A stretch of 64,000 bases of DNA from an uncultured Burkholderiales bacterium (GTDB lineage Bacteria; Pseudomonadota; Gammaproteobacteria; Burkholderiales; Burkholderiaceae): positions 1-64,000 of the forward strand of contig CAMLJY010000034.1 of assembly GCA_946480465.1 (NCBI GenBank). Direction: 5' to 3'. The position numbers were made by a program, and so were the translations under genes. Positions within the stretch are counted from its first letter, which is position 1, and each line of letters begins with the position of its first letter. Under the pieces are notes generated by a model. That model worked only from the letters and a program-made list of their open reading frames with translations, was not told the origin of the DNA and searched no databases. Of this stretch, positions 46,393 to 56,622 are shown in pieces.

Positions 46393-47755
46393 CGTTGCCG
46401 AGGCGATCCGGGCCGCTTCCTCCGCCGGCGCGGGCGCGCCGCCCGGCGGCTCGGCGCCGTGGGCCACGGTGCTGTGCGTGGACGACGAGCCGAACATCCT
46501 GTCGTCGCTGAAGCGCGCGCTGCGCGGCGAAGGCTATTGCGTGATGACCGCGACCAGCGGCGCGCAGGCGCTGGCCATGATGGAGCAGATGCCGGTCGAC
46601 CTGGTCATCTCGGACATGCGCATGCCGGTGATGGATGGCGCGCAGCTGCTGGAGCAGGTGCGCGAGCGCTGGCCGCAGGTGGTGCGCATCCTGCTCACCG
46701 GCCACGCCGACATGGCCTCCACCGTGGCCGCCATCAACCGCGGCCGCATCTTCCGCTACATCCACAAGCCCTGGGACGAGCCCGAGCTGCTGCTGGCGGT
46801 GCGCCAGGGCCTGCAGATGCTGGAGCTGGAGCGCGAGCGCGCGCGGCTGGAAGCGCTGACGCGGCAGCAGAACCAGCAGCTGCAGGCGATCAACGGCGAG
46901 CTGGAGCAGCGCGTGGCCGCGCGCACGCAGGAGCTGCAGGACGCCAACCTGCGCATCCAGCGCAACTACCTGAAGTCGATCAAGGTCTTCTCCAACCTGC
47001 TGGAGCTGCGCGACAACACGCTGGCCGGCCATGGCCGCCGCGTCGCCGAGACCGCGCGCGACATCGCGCGGGCGATGGGCCTGTCCGAGGACGAGACGCG
47101 CAACGTCTTCATCGCCGGGCTGCTGCACGACATCGGCCTGATCGGCATGGCCGACAAGCTGCTGACGCGCCCGGTCGTGCGCTACTCGGACGAGGAGATG
47201 CAGCTGTACCGCGAGCACCCGGTGCGCGGCGAGCAATCGCTGATGGCGCTGGACGACATGCTGCCGGTGATGCCCATCATCCGCGCCCACCACGAGCGTT
47301 TCGACGGCACCGGCTTCCCGGACCGCCGCGCCGGCGCGGACATTCCGCTGGGCGCGCGCATCCTGGCGGTGGCCGATGCCTTCGACGACCTGCAGAACGG
47401 CCTCGTCGCCGGCGCCGCGGTCAATGCGCGCGACGCGCGCCTGCTGATGCGCCAGGGGCGCGGCAGCCAGTTCGACCCCGAGGTGCTCGACGTCTTCCTG
47501 CAGATCACCGAGCCGCAGGCGCCGGCCGGCACCGGGGCTGCGGCAGGCAAGGCGGCCGAACGCAAGCTGGTGCTGGGCTGCGATGCGCTGCTGCCGGACA
47601 TGGTGCTGGCGGCCGACCTGGTCTCCGCGCGCGGCGTGCTGATGCTGACCGCCGGCCACCGGCTCACCCCGGCGCTGATCAAGCGCATCCGCGAGTTCGA
47701 GTTGCGCGAAGGCAGCAAGCTCGAGCTGCACATCAAGTCCGAAGGTGGCGCATGA
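46385..47755 (+). CDS. REC-HD-GYP c-di-GMP phosphodiesterase
   Basis: A 456-residue response regulator of the RpfG type that hydrolyses c-di-GMP. The receiver (about 25-145) has VLCVDDEPN, the acceptor Asp in VISDMRMP and KPW. A coiled coil (150-200) leads to HD-GYP (about 200-360) with LLHDIGLIG and HHERFDGTGFP, where the Tyr of GYP is Phe. A C-terminal extension of about 90 residues follows (LVLGCDALLPDMVLAADLVSARG). It overlaps the kinase gene and, by ATGA, the next receiver gene. Confidence 0.88.
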   Translation: MTDVAEAIRAASSAGAGAPPGGSAPWATVLCVDDEPNILSSLKRALRGEGYCVMTATSGAQALAMMEQMPVDLVISDMRMPVMDGAQLLEQVRERWPQVVRILLTGHADMASTVAAINRGRIFRYIHKPWDEPELLLAVRQGLQMLELERERARLEALTRQQNQQLQAINGELEQRVAARTQELQDANLRIQRNYLKSIKVFSNLLELRDNTLAGHGRRVAETARDIARAMGLSEDETRNVFIAGLLHDIGLIGMADKLLTRPVVRYSDEEMQLYREHPVRGEQSLMALDDMLPVMPIIRAHHERFDGTGFPDRRAGADIPLGARILAVADAFDDLQNGLVAGAAVNARDARLLMRQGRGSQFDPEVLDVFLQITEPQAPAGTGAAAGKAAERKLVLGCDALLPDMVLAADLVSARGVLMLTAGHRLTPALIKRIREFELREGSKLELHIKSEGGA

Positions 47756-48294
47756 CGATTCCGACGATGACCAAGAAGACCGTGCTGATCGTCGACGACG
47801 AGCCTGCCGTGGTGGCCGCGCTGCAGCGCGCGCTGCGCCGGCGCTTCGCCACGCGGCTGCTGGTGACCGGCGAGACCGACCCGCACGCGGCGCTGGCGCG
47901 CACGCGCACGCAGCACTTCGACATCGTGCTGTCCGACCTGCGCATGCCGCAGATCGACGGCGTGACGCTGCTGACGCTGATGACCGCGCTGCTGCCCCAC
48001 AGCGTGCGCATGCTGCTGACCGCCACCGCCGACTTCGAGACCGCGCAGCGCGCGATCAACGAGGCGGGCCTGTTCCGCTACCTCACGAAGCCGTGGGCCG
48101 ACAGCGACCTGGTCGCGCATTTCGAGGCCGCGCTGCTGCAGCTCGACGCCCAGGCGCCGGCCGCGCTGGCGCCGCAGGAACGTGAACTGCGCCGGCTGGA
48201 GCAGCTGGAGCCCGGGCTGACCTGCGTCGATTGGGGCCCGCACGGCGAAGTGCTGATGCCACCGCTGCCCGGCACGGCGGCGGAGACGGCATGA
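47752..48294 (+). CDS. receiver-domain response regulator
   Basis: A 180-residue protein with one receiver domain (about 8-128): VLIVDDEP, acceptor Asp in VLSDLRMP, Thr in LLTATADFETAQ, and LTKPW. A 50-residue C-terminal tail (REL..LEQLEPGLTCVDWGPHGEV) carries no output domain. It may be a phosphate relay or sink between the kinases of the cluster. It overlaps both neighbours by ATGA. Confidence 0.85.
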   Translation: MTIPTMTKKTVLIVDDEPAVVAALQRALRRRFATRLLVTGETDPHAALARTRTQHFDIVLSDLRMPQIDGVTLLTLMTALLPHSVRMLLTATADFETAQRAINEAGLFRYLTKPWADSDLVAHFEAALLQLDAQAPAALAPQERELRRLEQLEPGLTCVDWGPHGEVLMPPLPGTAAETA

Positions 48295-49418
48295 AGGTCG
48301 AGCAGCGCCTGTGGACCGCGCAGCGCGGCTGGTCGAACGAGGCCGCGGGCCTGGCCGATGCGCAACTGGTGCTGGTGTTCGGCGCCGCTGCCGCGCTGGA
48401 AGATGCCGCGCTGATGGCGCGGCTGCGCCACTGGTACCCGCAGGCCTATCTGGCCGGCTGCTCCACCGCCGGCGAAATCCACGGCCGCGCGGTCGGTGAC
48501 GACGGCTTGTCGGCCACCGCGCTGAAGCTCGAACGCGGCAGCGTGCGCGGTGTCGGCGTCGACATCGCGGATGCGCAGGACAGCGCCCGCGCGGCCGCGG
48601 CCATCGCCGCTGCCCTGCGCGGGCCGGCGCTGCGCCACGTGCTGGTCTTCAGCGACGGCCTGCTGCCCAACGGCAGCACCCTGGCCGCGGCGCTGCGCGA
48701 ATGGCTGCCGCCCGAGGTCTGCGCCACCGGTGGCCTGGCCGGCGATGGCGCGCGTTTCGAGCGCACGCTCGTCTGCGACGACGGCGCGGTGCGCAGCGGC
48801 CGCATCGTCGGCATCGGGCTCTATGGCGAGGCCTTGCGCATCGGCCATGGCTCGCTCGGCGGCTGGGACGGCTTCGGGCCGCGCCGCCGCGTCACGCGGG
48901 CCAGCGGCAACGTGCTGCGCGAGCTGGACGGCCGCCCGGCGCTGGAGCTGTACAAGACCTACCTCGGCCCGCAGGCCGACGAATTGCCCGGCGCCGCGCT
49001 GCTGTACCCGCTGCTGCTGGAACGTGGCGACGGCGAGGGCCTGGTGCGCACCGTGCTCGGCATCGACGAGTCCGACGGCAGCATGACCTTCGCCGGCGAC
49101 CTGCCCGAAGGCAGCACCGTGCGGCTGATGAAGGCCAACTTCGACCGCCTGGTGGATGGCGCCGGCGGCGCCGCGCAGGCGGCCGCGGCGGGGCTGGAGG
49201 GCGCGCCGGTGGACTTCGCGCTGCTGATCTCCTGCGTCGGCCGCAAGCTGGTGCTGAAGCAGCGCGTCGAGGACGAGGTCGAGCGCGTGGCCGAGCGTCT
49301 GCCCAGCGCCGCGCTGGCCGGCTTCTATTCCTACGGCGAGCTGTGCCCGCGCGGCGAGCTGCGCGGCTGCGAGCTGCACAACCAGACCATGACGGTCACC
49401 ACGCTGGCCGAACGATGA
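48291..49418 (+). CDS. FIST-domain sensory protein
   Basis: A 375-residue protein with FIST_N (about 25-210: LVLVFGAAAAL, CSTAGEIHG, HVLVFSDGLLPNGS, TGGLAGDGARF) and FIST_C (about 215-360: LYKTYLGPQADELPGAALLYPLLLE, then FYSYGELCPRGELRGCELHNQTMTVTTLAE). FIST domains are thought to bind small ligands such as amino acids and feed them to kinases or c-di-GMP enzymes. The ligand is unknown. It overlaps the receiver gene by 4 bp and lies 13 bp before a kinase gene, its likely partner. Confidence 0.88.
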   Translation: MKVEQRLWTAQRGWSNEAAGLADAQLVLVFGAAAALEDAALMARLRHWYPQAYLAGCSTAGEIHGRAVGDDGLSATALKLERGSVRGVGVDIADAQDSARAAAAIAAALRGPALRHVLVFSDGLLPNGSTLAAALREWLPPEVCATGGLAGDGARFERTLVCDDGAVRSGRIVGIGLYGEALRIGHGSLGGWDGFGPRRRVTRASGNVLRELDGRPALELYKTYLGPQADELPGAALLYPLLLERGDGEGLVRTVLGIDESDGSMTFAGDLPEGSTVRLMKANFDRLVDGAGGAAQAAAAGLEGAPVDFALLISCVGRKLVLKQRVEDEVERVAERLPSAALAGFYSYGELCPRGELRGCELHNQTMTVTTLAER

Positions 49419-49431
49419 GTGACCTGAACGC

Positions 49432-50658
49432 ATGACGCTCCACCCGCTGCTCGTGCGCCAGCTGCGTCGCCTCTACGGCGATGAAGTGGCGTGGCCGCAG
49501 GGCGTCGAAGCGCTGCTCGCCGCGGTGAGCCAGGCCTACGTCGAGGCCGAGACCGACCGCTGCATGATCGAGCGCGCGCTGGAGGTGATGTCACAGGAGC
49601 TGACCGCGCGCCACGAGCAGCAGCAGCGCGAGCTGGTGCAGCGCCAGCAGGCGCGCGACGAGCTGCAGCGCCGCAGCGAGGAGCAGCAGCAGCTGATCCG
49701 CAAGCTCGAGGAAGCGCACCACCAGCTGCTGCAGTCCGAGAAGCTGGCGTCCATCGGCCAGCTGGCCGCCGGCGTCGCGCACGAGATCAACAACCCGATC
49801 GCCTTCGTCGGCTCCAACATCGGCACGCTGCAGGAGTACGTGCGTGCGCTGCTCGTGGTGGTCGACGCCTACGAGGCGCAGCGCGGCGCGCTGGGCGCGG
49901 ACGCACTGCACCAGATCGACGAGCTGAAGGCGCGCAGCGACTTCGACTACCTGCGCGAGGACGCGCTGGCGCTGCTGGACGAATCGGCCGAGGGCGTGCA
50001 GCGCGTCAAGCGCATCGTGCAGGACCTGAAGGATTTCTCGCACGTCGGCGAGGACGCGTGGATGCTGGCCGACCTGCACAAGGGCCTGGACAGCACGCTG
50101 AACATCGTCCACAACGAACTGAAGTACGTGGCCGACGTGCAGCGCAGCTATGGCGAGCTGCCCCCCATCGAATGCCGGCCCTCGCAGCTGAACCAGGTGT
50201 TCATGAACCTGCTGGTCAACGCCGGGCACGCGATCAAGGGCAAGCCGCGGCGCGGGCTGATCCAGGTGCGCAGCGGGCGCCTCGCGCCGGCGGGCGAGGC
50301 CGGGGAGGCCGGCGAGGAGGTCTTCGTCGAGGTCAGCGACGACGGCTGCGGCATCGCGCCGGAGCACCTGTCGCGCATCTTCGACCCGTTCTTCACGACC
50401 AAGCCGGTGGGGCAGGGCACGGGCCTGGGCCTGTCGCTGGCCTACGGCATCGTGCGCAGCCATGGCGGCCGCATCGAGGTGCTGACCGAGCGCGGCCGCG
50501 GCACCACCTTCCGCGTCGTGCTGCCGGTGCGGCGCGCGTCGGCGGACGCGGCCGCCGCGGCGGAAACCGGGGCGGAAAGCGCGGCGAAGGCGGCGCTGCA
50601 CAGCGCCGCAGGCCGCGCCGTGGGCTGCGCCGAACGTGAACTGTCGCAAACCCCTTAA
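49432..50658 (+). CDS. sensor histidine kinase with N-terminal coiled coil
   Basis: A 408-residue cytoplasmic kinase. Residues about 45-95 form a long Glu/Gln/Arg coiled coil (SQELTARHEQQQRELVQRQQ). The H-box is LASIGQLAAGVAHEINNPIAFV; the ATP-binding motifs are NQVFMNLLVNAGHAI, DDGCGIAPEHLSRIFDPFFTTK and GQGTGLGLSLAYGIV. It probably receives the signal of the FIST protein encoded just before. The C-terminal 40 residues are Ala-rich. The gene ends the first operon block; the c-di-GMP riboswitch begins about 50 bp downstream. Confidence 0.87.
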   Translation: MTLHPLLVRQLRRLYGDEVAWPQGVEALLAAVSQAYVEAETDRCMIERALEVMSQELTARHEQQQRELVQRQQARDELQRRSEEQQQLIRKLEEAHHQLLQSEKLASIGQLAAGVAHEINNPIAFVGSNIGTLQEYVRALLVVVDAYEAQRGALGADALHQIDELKARSDFDYLREDALALLDESAEGVQRVKRIVQDLKDFSHVGEDAWMLADLHKGLDSTLNIVHNELKYVADVQRSYGELPPIECRPSQLNQVFMNLLVNAGHAIKGKPRRGLIQVRSGRLAPAGEAGEAGEEVFVEVSDDGCGIAPEHLSRIFDPFFTTKPVGQGTGLGLSLAYGIVRSHGGRIEVLTERGRGTTFRVVLPVRRASADAAAAAETGAESAAKAALHSAAGRAVGCAERELSQTP

Positions 50659-50706
50659 GACAATCCCCTAACCCCGGTCCGACGCGGTCACTTACAGTCG
50701 ATACAC

Positions 50707-50800
50707 CACGAGATAAAGGCACACCCGCGCGAAAGCCGGGGTCGCAAAGCTTCCGGTCTACGGCCCCGGCGACGGGACCTTGACAGCGGGGCCGCCCGTT
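50707..50800 (+). promoter_or_regulatory. c-di-GMP-I (GEMM) riboswitch
   Basis: The sequence carries the GEMM-I landmarks in order: AAAGGCACACC, a GAAA tetraloop in a short stem, GTCGCAAAGCTTCCGGTCTA, and the closing GACAGCGGGGCC. This lines up with the Vibrio Vc2 pattern (GGCAAACC / GAAA / GACGCAAAGC..CCGG.CUA / GGUAGCGGGGUUACC). It precedes the subtilase gene by about 120 bp. A c-di-GMP-controlled output inside a c-di-GMP turnover cluster fits well. Confidence 0.85.
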
Positions 50801-50834
50801 CAAGCGCCAGCGCGTTCCGCGCGGCGCCAGCGCC

Positions 50835-50854
50835 GGCGCGCTTGGCAGCGCGCC
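50835..50854 (+). promoter_or_regulatory. possible expression-platform hairpin
   Basis: GGCGCGC and GCGCGCC arms with a 6-base loop lie between the riboswitch aptamer and the subtilase start. It may be part of a riboswitch expression platform; no T-run follows. Confidence 0.4.
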
Positions 50855-50922
50855 CGCGCGGCAGGCCATGCGCCCCCTGAAGCTTTCGCTCCCGTGAGCC
50901 CGCGTCGGGAAGAGGAGCTTTC

Positions 50923-53148
50923 ATGCGCTTGCTTGTCCACGAATTCATCGTTCTCATCGAACGGGCCTGGCGCCGCCTGGCGCTCGGGCGCGATGCCGCC
51001 GTGCGCGCGCTTGCCGCGCTGCCGCTGCTGTTGGTCGTTAGCGGCGCGCTGGCCGGTGCATCGCCGGCCGGCAAGATCGCCGCCGACCTGCGCCAGGCCA
51101 CCAGCGGCTCCGCCGCACCCGCGCAGCGGTGGTGGCGCGACGCCGACGGCCAGCGCCAGGTCAAGGCGGTCATCGTCGCCGACTCCGCGGACGCCACGCT
51201 GGCCGACCTGCGCCGCCACGTGCTCGCCGTGGGCGGCTCGGTCTACGACCGCTATGCGTCGATCCAGGCGCTGTCGGTGATGCTGCCGGCCGACCGCGTG
51301 GCCGAGATCGCCGCCCGCGCCGACGTGCGCAGCATCTCCCCCAACCGCGGCACAGCCCGCACGGCCAGCCTGCTGGAAACCGCCAGCGGCACGACGCAGC
51401 TGCGCCAGGCCGGCACGCCGGCCGATGCCGCGCTGGACGGCAGCGGCATCGGCATCGCGGTGCTGGATTCCGGCATCGCGTCGACGCACCAGCACTTCCA
51501 GGACGCGCGTGGCCGCAGCCGGGTCGTGCGCGCGGTCGACCTGCTGCAGGCCGGTGACGGCCTGTCGAATGGCCAGCGCGACTGGCGGGCCCGTGTCGAC
51601 GCCGTGGCCGAGGGCAAGTCCGGGCGTGCCCCGGAGGCGCTGGCCGGCGTGTCCGATGCCTATGGCCACGGCAGCCACGTGGCCGGCGTCGCGGCAGGCA
51701 GCGGCGCCTACCGGCTGCCTGACGCCACGGGCATCGCGCGCAGTGCCAGCCTGGTCGACGTGCGCGTGCTCGACGCCGCGGGCCAGGGCCAGCTCGGCGA
51801 CGTGCTGGCCGGCATCGACTGGGTGATCCGCCATGCGCGCTCGCACAACGTGCGCGTGATGAACCTGAGCCTGGCGGCCGATTCGACCGAGTCCTACCTG
51901 ACCGACCCGCTGTGCCGCGCGGTGCGTGCGGCGGTGGCGGCGGGCATCACCGTCGTCGTCGCCGCCGGCAACTACGGGCTGGACGCCAACGGCGCCGAGC
52001 GCTTCGGCACCATCAGCGCGCCCGGCAACGAGCCCAGCGCCATCACCGTCGGCGCGGCCAACATGAAGGCCAGCGAGCCGCGCAGCGACGACGTCGTCAC
52101 CGGCTTCAGCTCGCGCGGGCCGACGCGCGGCGGCAACACCGATGCGCAGGGCGTGCGCCAGCCCGACAACCTGCTCAAGCCCGACCTGGTGGCGCCGGGC
52201 AACCGCCTCGTCGGCGTGCTGGCCGCCGGTGCCGCTGGCGCCAACACCAGCTGGGCCGCGCTGCCCGCCGCGCACCCGGAACTGGCCGCGCCGTTCGGTG
52301 GTTATTCGCAGCAGCCCCTGCAGCAGCTGATGGAGCTGTCCGGCACCTCCACCGCCGCGCCGGCGGTCGCCGGTGCCGTCGCGCTGATGCTGCAGGCCAA
52401 CCCGGGGCTGACGCCGCCGCTGGTCAAGGCCATCCTGCAGTACAGCGCGCAGCCGCTGCCGGGCGCGAGCCTGGTGCAGCAGGGCACGGGGCTCTTGAAC
52501 GTCGACGGCGCGGTGCGCCTGTCGCGCGCGCTGCGCAGCGACCTGGCCAGCGCGCTGCAGTCGCGGCGGCTCGCCGCCGGTGATTCGATGCTGGCCGCCG
52601 GCGCCAGCCTGCCGGAGCCGGTGTCGGTCATCGCCGGCGAAACCGTGCGCTGGAGCGGCCTGGTCACGGCCGGCGGCAGCCACGTCTTCGGTGGCAGCGC
52701 GCTGTTCACCCGCTGGCAGCCGTTCTACGACCCCTCGCTGCTGTGGGTGCGCCAAGGCGTGCTGCGTGCGGGCACGGCCAAGCGCGGCGCGGATGACACG
52801 TGGACCTGGAGCACGGCCGCCGCCGGCCCGCTGGTGACCGCGGGCGTGGTCTGGGCCACGCCGCTCGCGGGCGAGGGTTCCAAGCGCCGGATGAGCGGCA
52901 TCTTCGTGCCGGTGGCCATCCTGTCCGGCTGGCTCGGCGGCGGCGCCGGCACCGTGCTGCGCACCGGCCTGGTCCTCAGCGAGGGCCTGGTGCTCAGCGA
53001 GGGCCTGGTGTTGAGCGAAGGCCTGGTGCTCAGCGAAGGGCTGGTGTTGAGCGAGGGCCTGGTGCTCAGCGAAGGGCTGGTGCTCAGCGAGGGCCTGGTG
53101 CTCAGCGAAGGCAGCAGCGGCAGCCCCGTGCTGGCCGGCGAGCCCTGA
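50923..53148 (+). CDS. secreted S8 (subtilisin-like) serine protease with repeat tail
   Basis: A 741-residue protein with a long N-terminal signal anchor (ALAALPLLLVVSGALAGA), a propeptide-like region, then the subtilase domain (about 170-540). The triad is visible: Asp in AVLDSGIAS, His in YGHGSHVAGV and Ser in LSGTSTAAPAVAGA; the oxyanion Asn is in AAGNYG. A C-terminal domain (about 545-680) precedes eight copies of GLVLSE (682-729). ATG 50923 follows a strong SD (GAGGAG). It is under a c-di-GMP riboswitch and is followed after 12 bp by a membrane kinase gene. It is likely an extracellular or surface protease of the biofilm/lifestyle switch (inference). Confidence 0.88.
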   Translation: MRLLVHEFIVLIERAWRRLALGRDAAVRALAALPLLLVVSGALAGASPAGKIAADLRQATSGSAAPAQRWWRDADGQRQVKAVIVADSADATLADLRRHVLAVGGSVYDRYASIQALSVMLPADRVAEIAARADVRSISPNRGTARTASLLETASGTTQLRQAGTPADAALDGSGIGIAVLDSGIASTHQHFQDARGRSRVVRAVDLLQAGDGLSNGQRDWRARVDAVAEGKSGRAPEALAGVSDAYGHGSHVAGVAAGSGAYRLPDATGIARSASLVDVRVLDAAGQGQLGDVLAGIDWVIRHARSHNVRVMNLSLAADSTESYLTDPLCRAVRAAVAAGITVVVAAGNYGLDANGAERFGTISAPGNEPSAITVGAANMKASEPRSDDVVTGFSSRGPTRGGNTDAQGVRQPDNLLKPDLVAPGNRLVGVLAAGAAGANTSWAALPAAHPELAAPFGGYSQQPLQQLMELSGTSTAAPAVAGAVALMLQANPGLTPPLVKAILQYSAQPLPGASLVQQGTGLLNVDGAVRLSRALRSDLASALQSRRLAAGDSMLAAGASLPEPVSVIAGETVRWSGLVTAGGSHVFGGSALFTRWQPFYDPSLLWVRQGVLRAGTAKRGADDTWTWSTAAAGPLVTAGVVWATPLAGEGSKRRMSGIFVPVAILSGWLGGGAGTVLRTGLVLSEGLVLSEGLVLSEGLVLSEGLVLSEGLVLSEGLVLSEGLVLSEGSSGSPVLAGEP
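52966..53109 (+). repeat. 18-bp tandem repeat encoding GLVLSE x8
   Basis: Eight in-frame 18-bp units; third codon positions vary (CTC/TTG, GAG/GAA) while the peptide GLVLSE is perfectly kept. This pattern indicates selection on the peptide rather than recent slippage. Confidence 0.95.
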
Positions 53149-53160
53149 AGGACCGGGCAG

Positions 53161-55008
53161 GTGGACACGGCCCGCGGCAGCACGCCTGCGATTCCGCCCG
53201 CCGCGCCGCGCGCGGGCGGCGGCGCCCCCGCGGCCGAGGCCGCGGCCACGCTGGCGCGACGCGCCACCGGTCCGCTGCGGGCGCTGCACCAGCGCCTGAT
53301 GCCGGACTACAACGCGAAGGCCACGGCCTACTGGTGGACCGTGGTGCTGCTGGGCCTGGGCCTGGTCGCACTGTCGCTGCACGGCGTGGCCACGCTGTCG
53401 CTGGGGGCGGTGGGCCGCACGCTGCTGTTCACGCTGCTGGCGATGCTGGCCGGCCTGGTGCCGGTGCGCGTGCCGCACACGAACAACTCTTTCACCGCGG
53501 GCGAGATGTTCATCTTCCTGCTGCTGCTGACCGATGGGCCGCATGCCGCGGCGCTGGCCTCCAGCTGCGAGGCCGCGGTGGGCTCCTGGCGCACGTCCAG
53601 GCGCTGGACCAGCCGCATCGCCAGCCCCGCGATGGCCGCGGTGGCGATGTACGGCGCGGGCTCGGCGCTGCACGCCGCCTTGCAGGCCCTGGCCGCGCGC
53701 GGCTTCGGCAACGACGGCGTGGTGCTGGCGGCGACCATCGCCTTCGCCTTCGGCTACTTCGTGCTGAACACGCTGCTGGTGACGATGGTGCCGCGGCTGA
53801 AGAGCAACCAGCCGCTGAAGCTGGGTGACTTCGTCGGCGTGTTCGGTTGGCTCGGCCTGGCCTACGCGGCCAATGCCTCGGTCGCCACCTTCCTCTTCAT
53901 CGGCCTGCGCCACTCGGGTTATGCCAGCGTGGTGGCGGCGGTGCCGGTGATCGCGATCCTGCTGTCGGCCGGCCACTACTACTTCCGGCGCGAGGAGGCG
54001 AACGAAGCGGTGCGCCGCGCCGACGCCGAGCGCGCCGCGCAGCGCGAGATGATGGAATCGGCCCGCCAGGCCGGCATGGCCGAGATCGCGACCAACGTGC
54101 TGCACAACGTCGGCAACGTGCTCAACAGCGTCAACGTCTCGGCCGACCTGATCGCCGAGCGCCTGGCCCGCACCGAGGTGCCGAGCCTGCAGCGCGTGGT
54201 CACGCTGCTCGATGGCCAGCGCGCCGACCTGGGCGCCTTCTTCGCCAGGGATGCGCGCGGCGCGATGCTGCCGGACTTCCTGCGCCAGCTGGCGCAGGCG
54301 CTGCAGGACGAGCAGCAGGCCGTCGGCGACGAGCTGCGCCGCCTGCGCGACAGCGTGCGCCACATCCAGCAGATCGTCGCCACGCAGCAGTCCTACGCGG
54401 GCACGCGCAGCATCGTCGAGGCGGTGCGCGTGGCCGACCTGCTGGAGGATGCGCTGCGCATCAACACCAGCGGGCCGCTGGACCGCCACGTCTGCCTGGT
54501 GCGGGGGGCCGAAGACCTGCCGACCCTGATGCTGGACAAGCACCGCGTGCTGCTGATCCTGGTGAACCTGGTCAGCAACGCGCGCCATGCCACCGCGCAC
54601 CTGACGCATGCGGACGTGCGCATCGTGCTCCACACCTCCCTCGAGCCGGCGGCCGATGGGCAGCAGCGCCTGCGCATCAGCGTGGAGGACAACGGCGAAG
54701 GCATCGCGCCCGACCACTTGACGCGCATCTTTGCCCACGGTTTCACCACCCGCAAGGACGGCCACGGCTTCGGCCTGCACAGCTGCGCGCTGGCCGCGCG
54801 CGAGATGGGCGGCGCGCTGCAGGCCCACAGCGAGGGCCGCGGCCACGGCGCCCGCTTCACGCTCGAGCTGCCGGCGCAGACCGCGGACGACGCGGCCGCC
54901 GCCACCGCAGCAGCAGCAGCGGCAGCGGCAGCGGCAGCGGCAGCGGCAGCGGCAGCGCAGGCCGCACCCCCAAGCACCCCAACCGCCGCCTCCACCGCGG
55001 CTGCCTAG
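53161..55008 (+). CDS. membrane-bound sensor histidine kinase
   Basis: A 615-residue kinase. About eight hydrophobic segments (residues 55-275) form an integral-membrane sensor of the type seen in 7TM/MASE-like kinases. The H-box is of the HNVGNVLNS class (EIATNVLHNVGNVLNSVNVSADLI), followed by an HATPase domain (NLVSNARHATA, DNGEGIAPDHL, HGFGLHSCALAAREMGG). The C-terminus ends in a poly-Ala run of about 20 residues. The GTG start at 53161 lies 12 bp after the subtilase stop. It probably signals to the following REC-kinase. Confidence 0.83.
   Translation: MDTARGSTPAIPPAAPRAGGGAPAAEAAATLARRATGPLRALHQRLMPDYNAKATAYWWTVVLLGLGLVALSLHGVATLSLGAVGRTLLFTLLAMLAGLVPVRVPHTNNSFTAGEMFIFLLLLTDGPHAAALASSCEAAVGSWRTSRRWTSRIASPAMAAVAMYGAGSALHAALQALAARGFGNDGVVLAATIAFAFGYFVLNTLLVTMVPRLKSNQPLKLGDFVGVFGWLGLAYAANASVATFLFIGLRHSGYASVVAAVPVIAILLSAGHYYFRREEANEAVRRADAERAAQREMMESARQAGMAEIATNVLHNVGNVLNSVNVSADLIAERLARTEVPSLQRVVTLLDGQRADLGAFFARDARGAMLPDFLRQLAQALQDEQQAVGDELRRLRDSVRHIQQIVATQQSYAGTRSIVEAVRVADLLEDALRINTSGPLDRHVCLVRGAEDLPTLMLDKHRVLLILVNLVSNARHATAHLTHADVRIVLHTSLEPAADGQQRLRISVEDNGEGIAPDHLTRIFAHGFTTRKDGHGFGLHSCALAAREMGGALQAHSEGRGHGARFTLELPAQTADDAAAATAAAAAAAAAAAAAAAAAQAAPPSTPTAASTAAA
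54909..54957 (+). repeat. CAG/CAGCGG hexanucleotide repeat (poly-Ala)
   Basis: A short run of GCAGCGGCAGCG units within the kinase gene codes for the poly-alanine tail. It is prone to length change by slippage; frame is kept because the unit is 6 bp. Confidence 0.8.
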
Positions 55009-55021
55009 ACACACCCATCCG

Positions 55022-56452
<1,431 letters not shown>

Positions 56453-56466
56453 AGCATCGCGGCGCG

Positions 56467-56551
56467 GAAGGGAGCACCGCGCCGAAGGGAGCACCGCACC
56501 GAAGGGAGCACCGGGCCGAAGGGAGCACCGCACCGAAGGGAGCACCGCGCC
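56467..56551. repeat. 17-bp intergenic tandem repeat, five copies
   Basis: Five units of GAAGGGAGCACCGCGCC with substitutions only near positions 14-15 (GC/AC/GG). They lie between the REC-kinase stop and the DUF421 gene. Period 17 breaks frame, so it is not a protein repeat; no dyad is inside the unit. Confidence 0.85.
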
Positions 56552-56622
56552 GAGGGGGCGCCGGCCGCGCGCGGCCCGTGGGCATGGCGGTTGCCGGGCC
56601 GCCGCCATGGAGGTGTCGACCC

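Noticed and set aside
56467..56551. CRISPR array candidate
   Set aside because: Units are directly adjacent with no spacers, 17 bp only, and no cas genes are seen.
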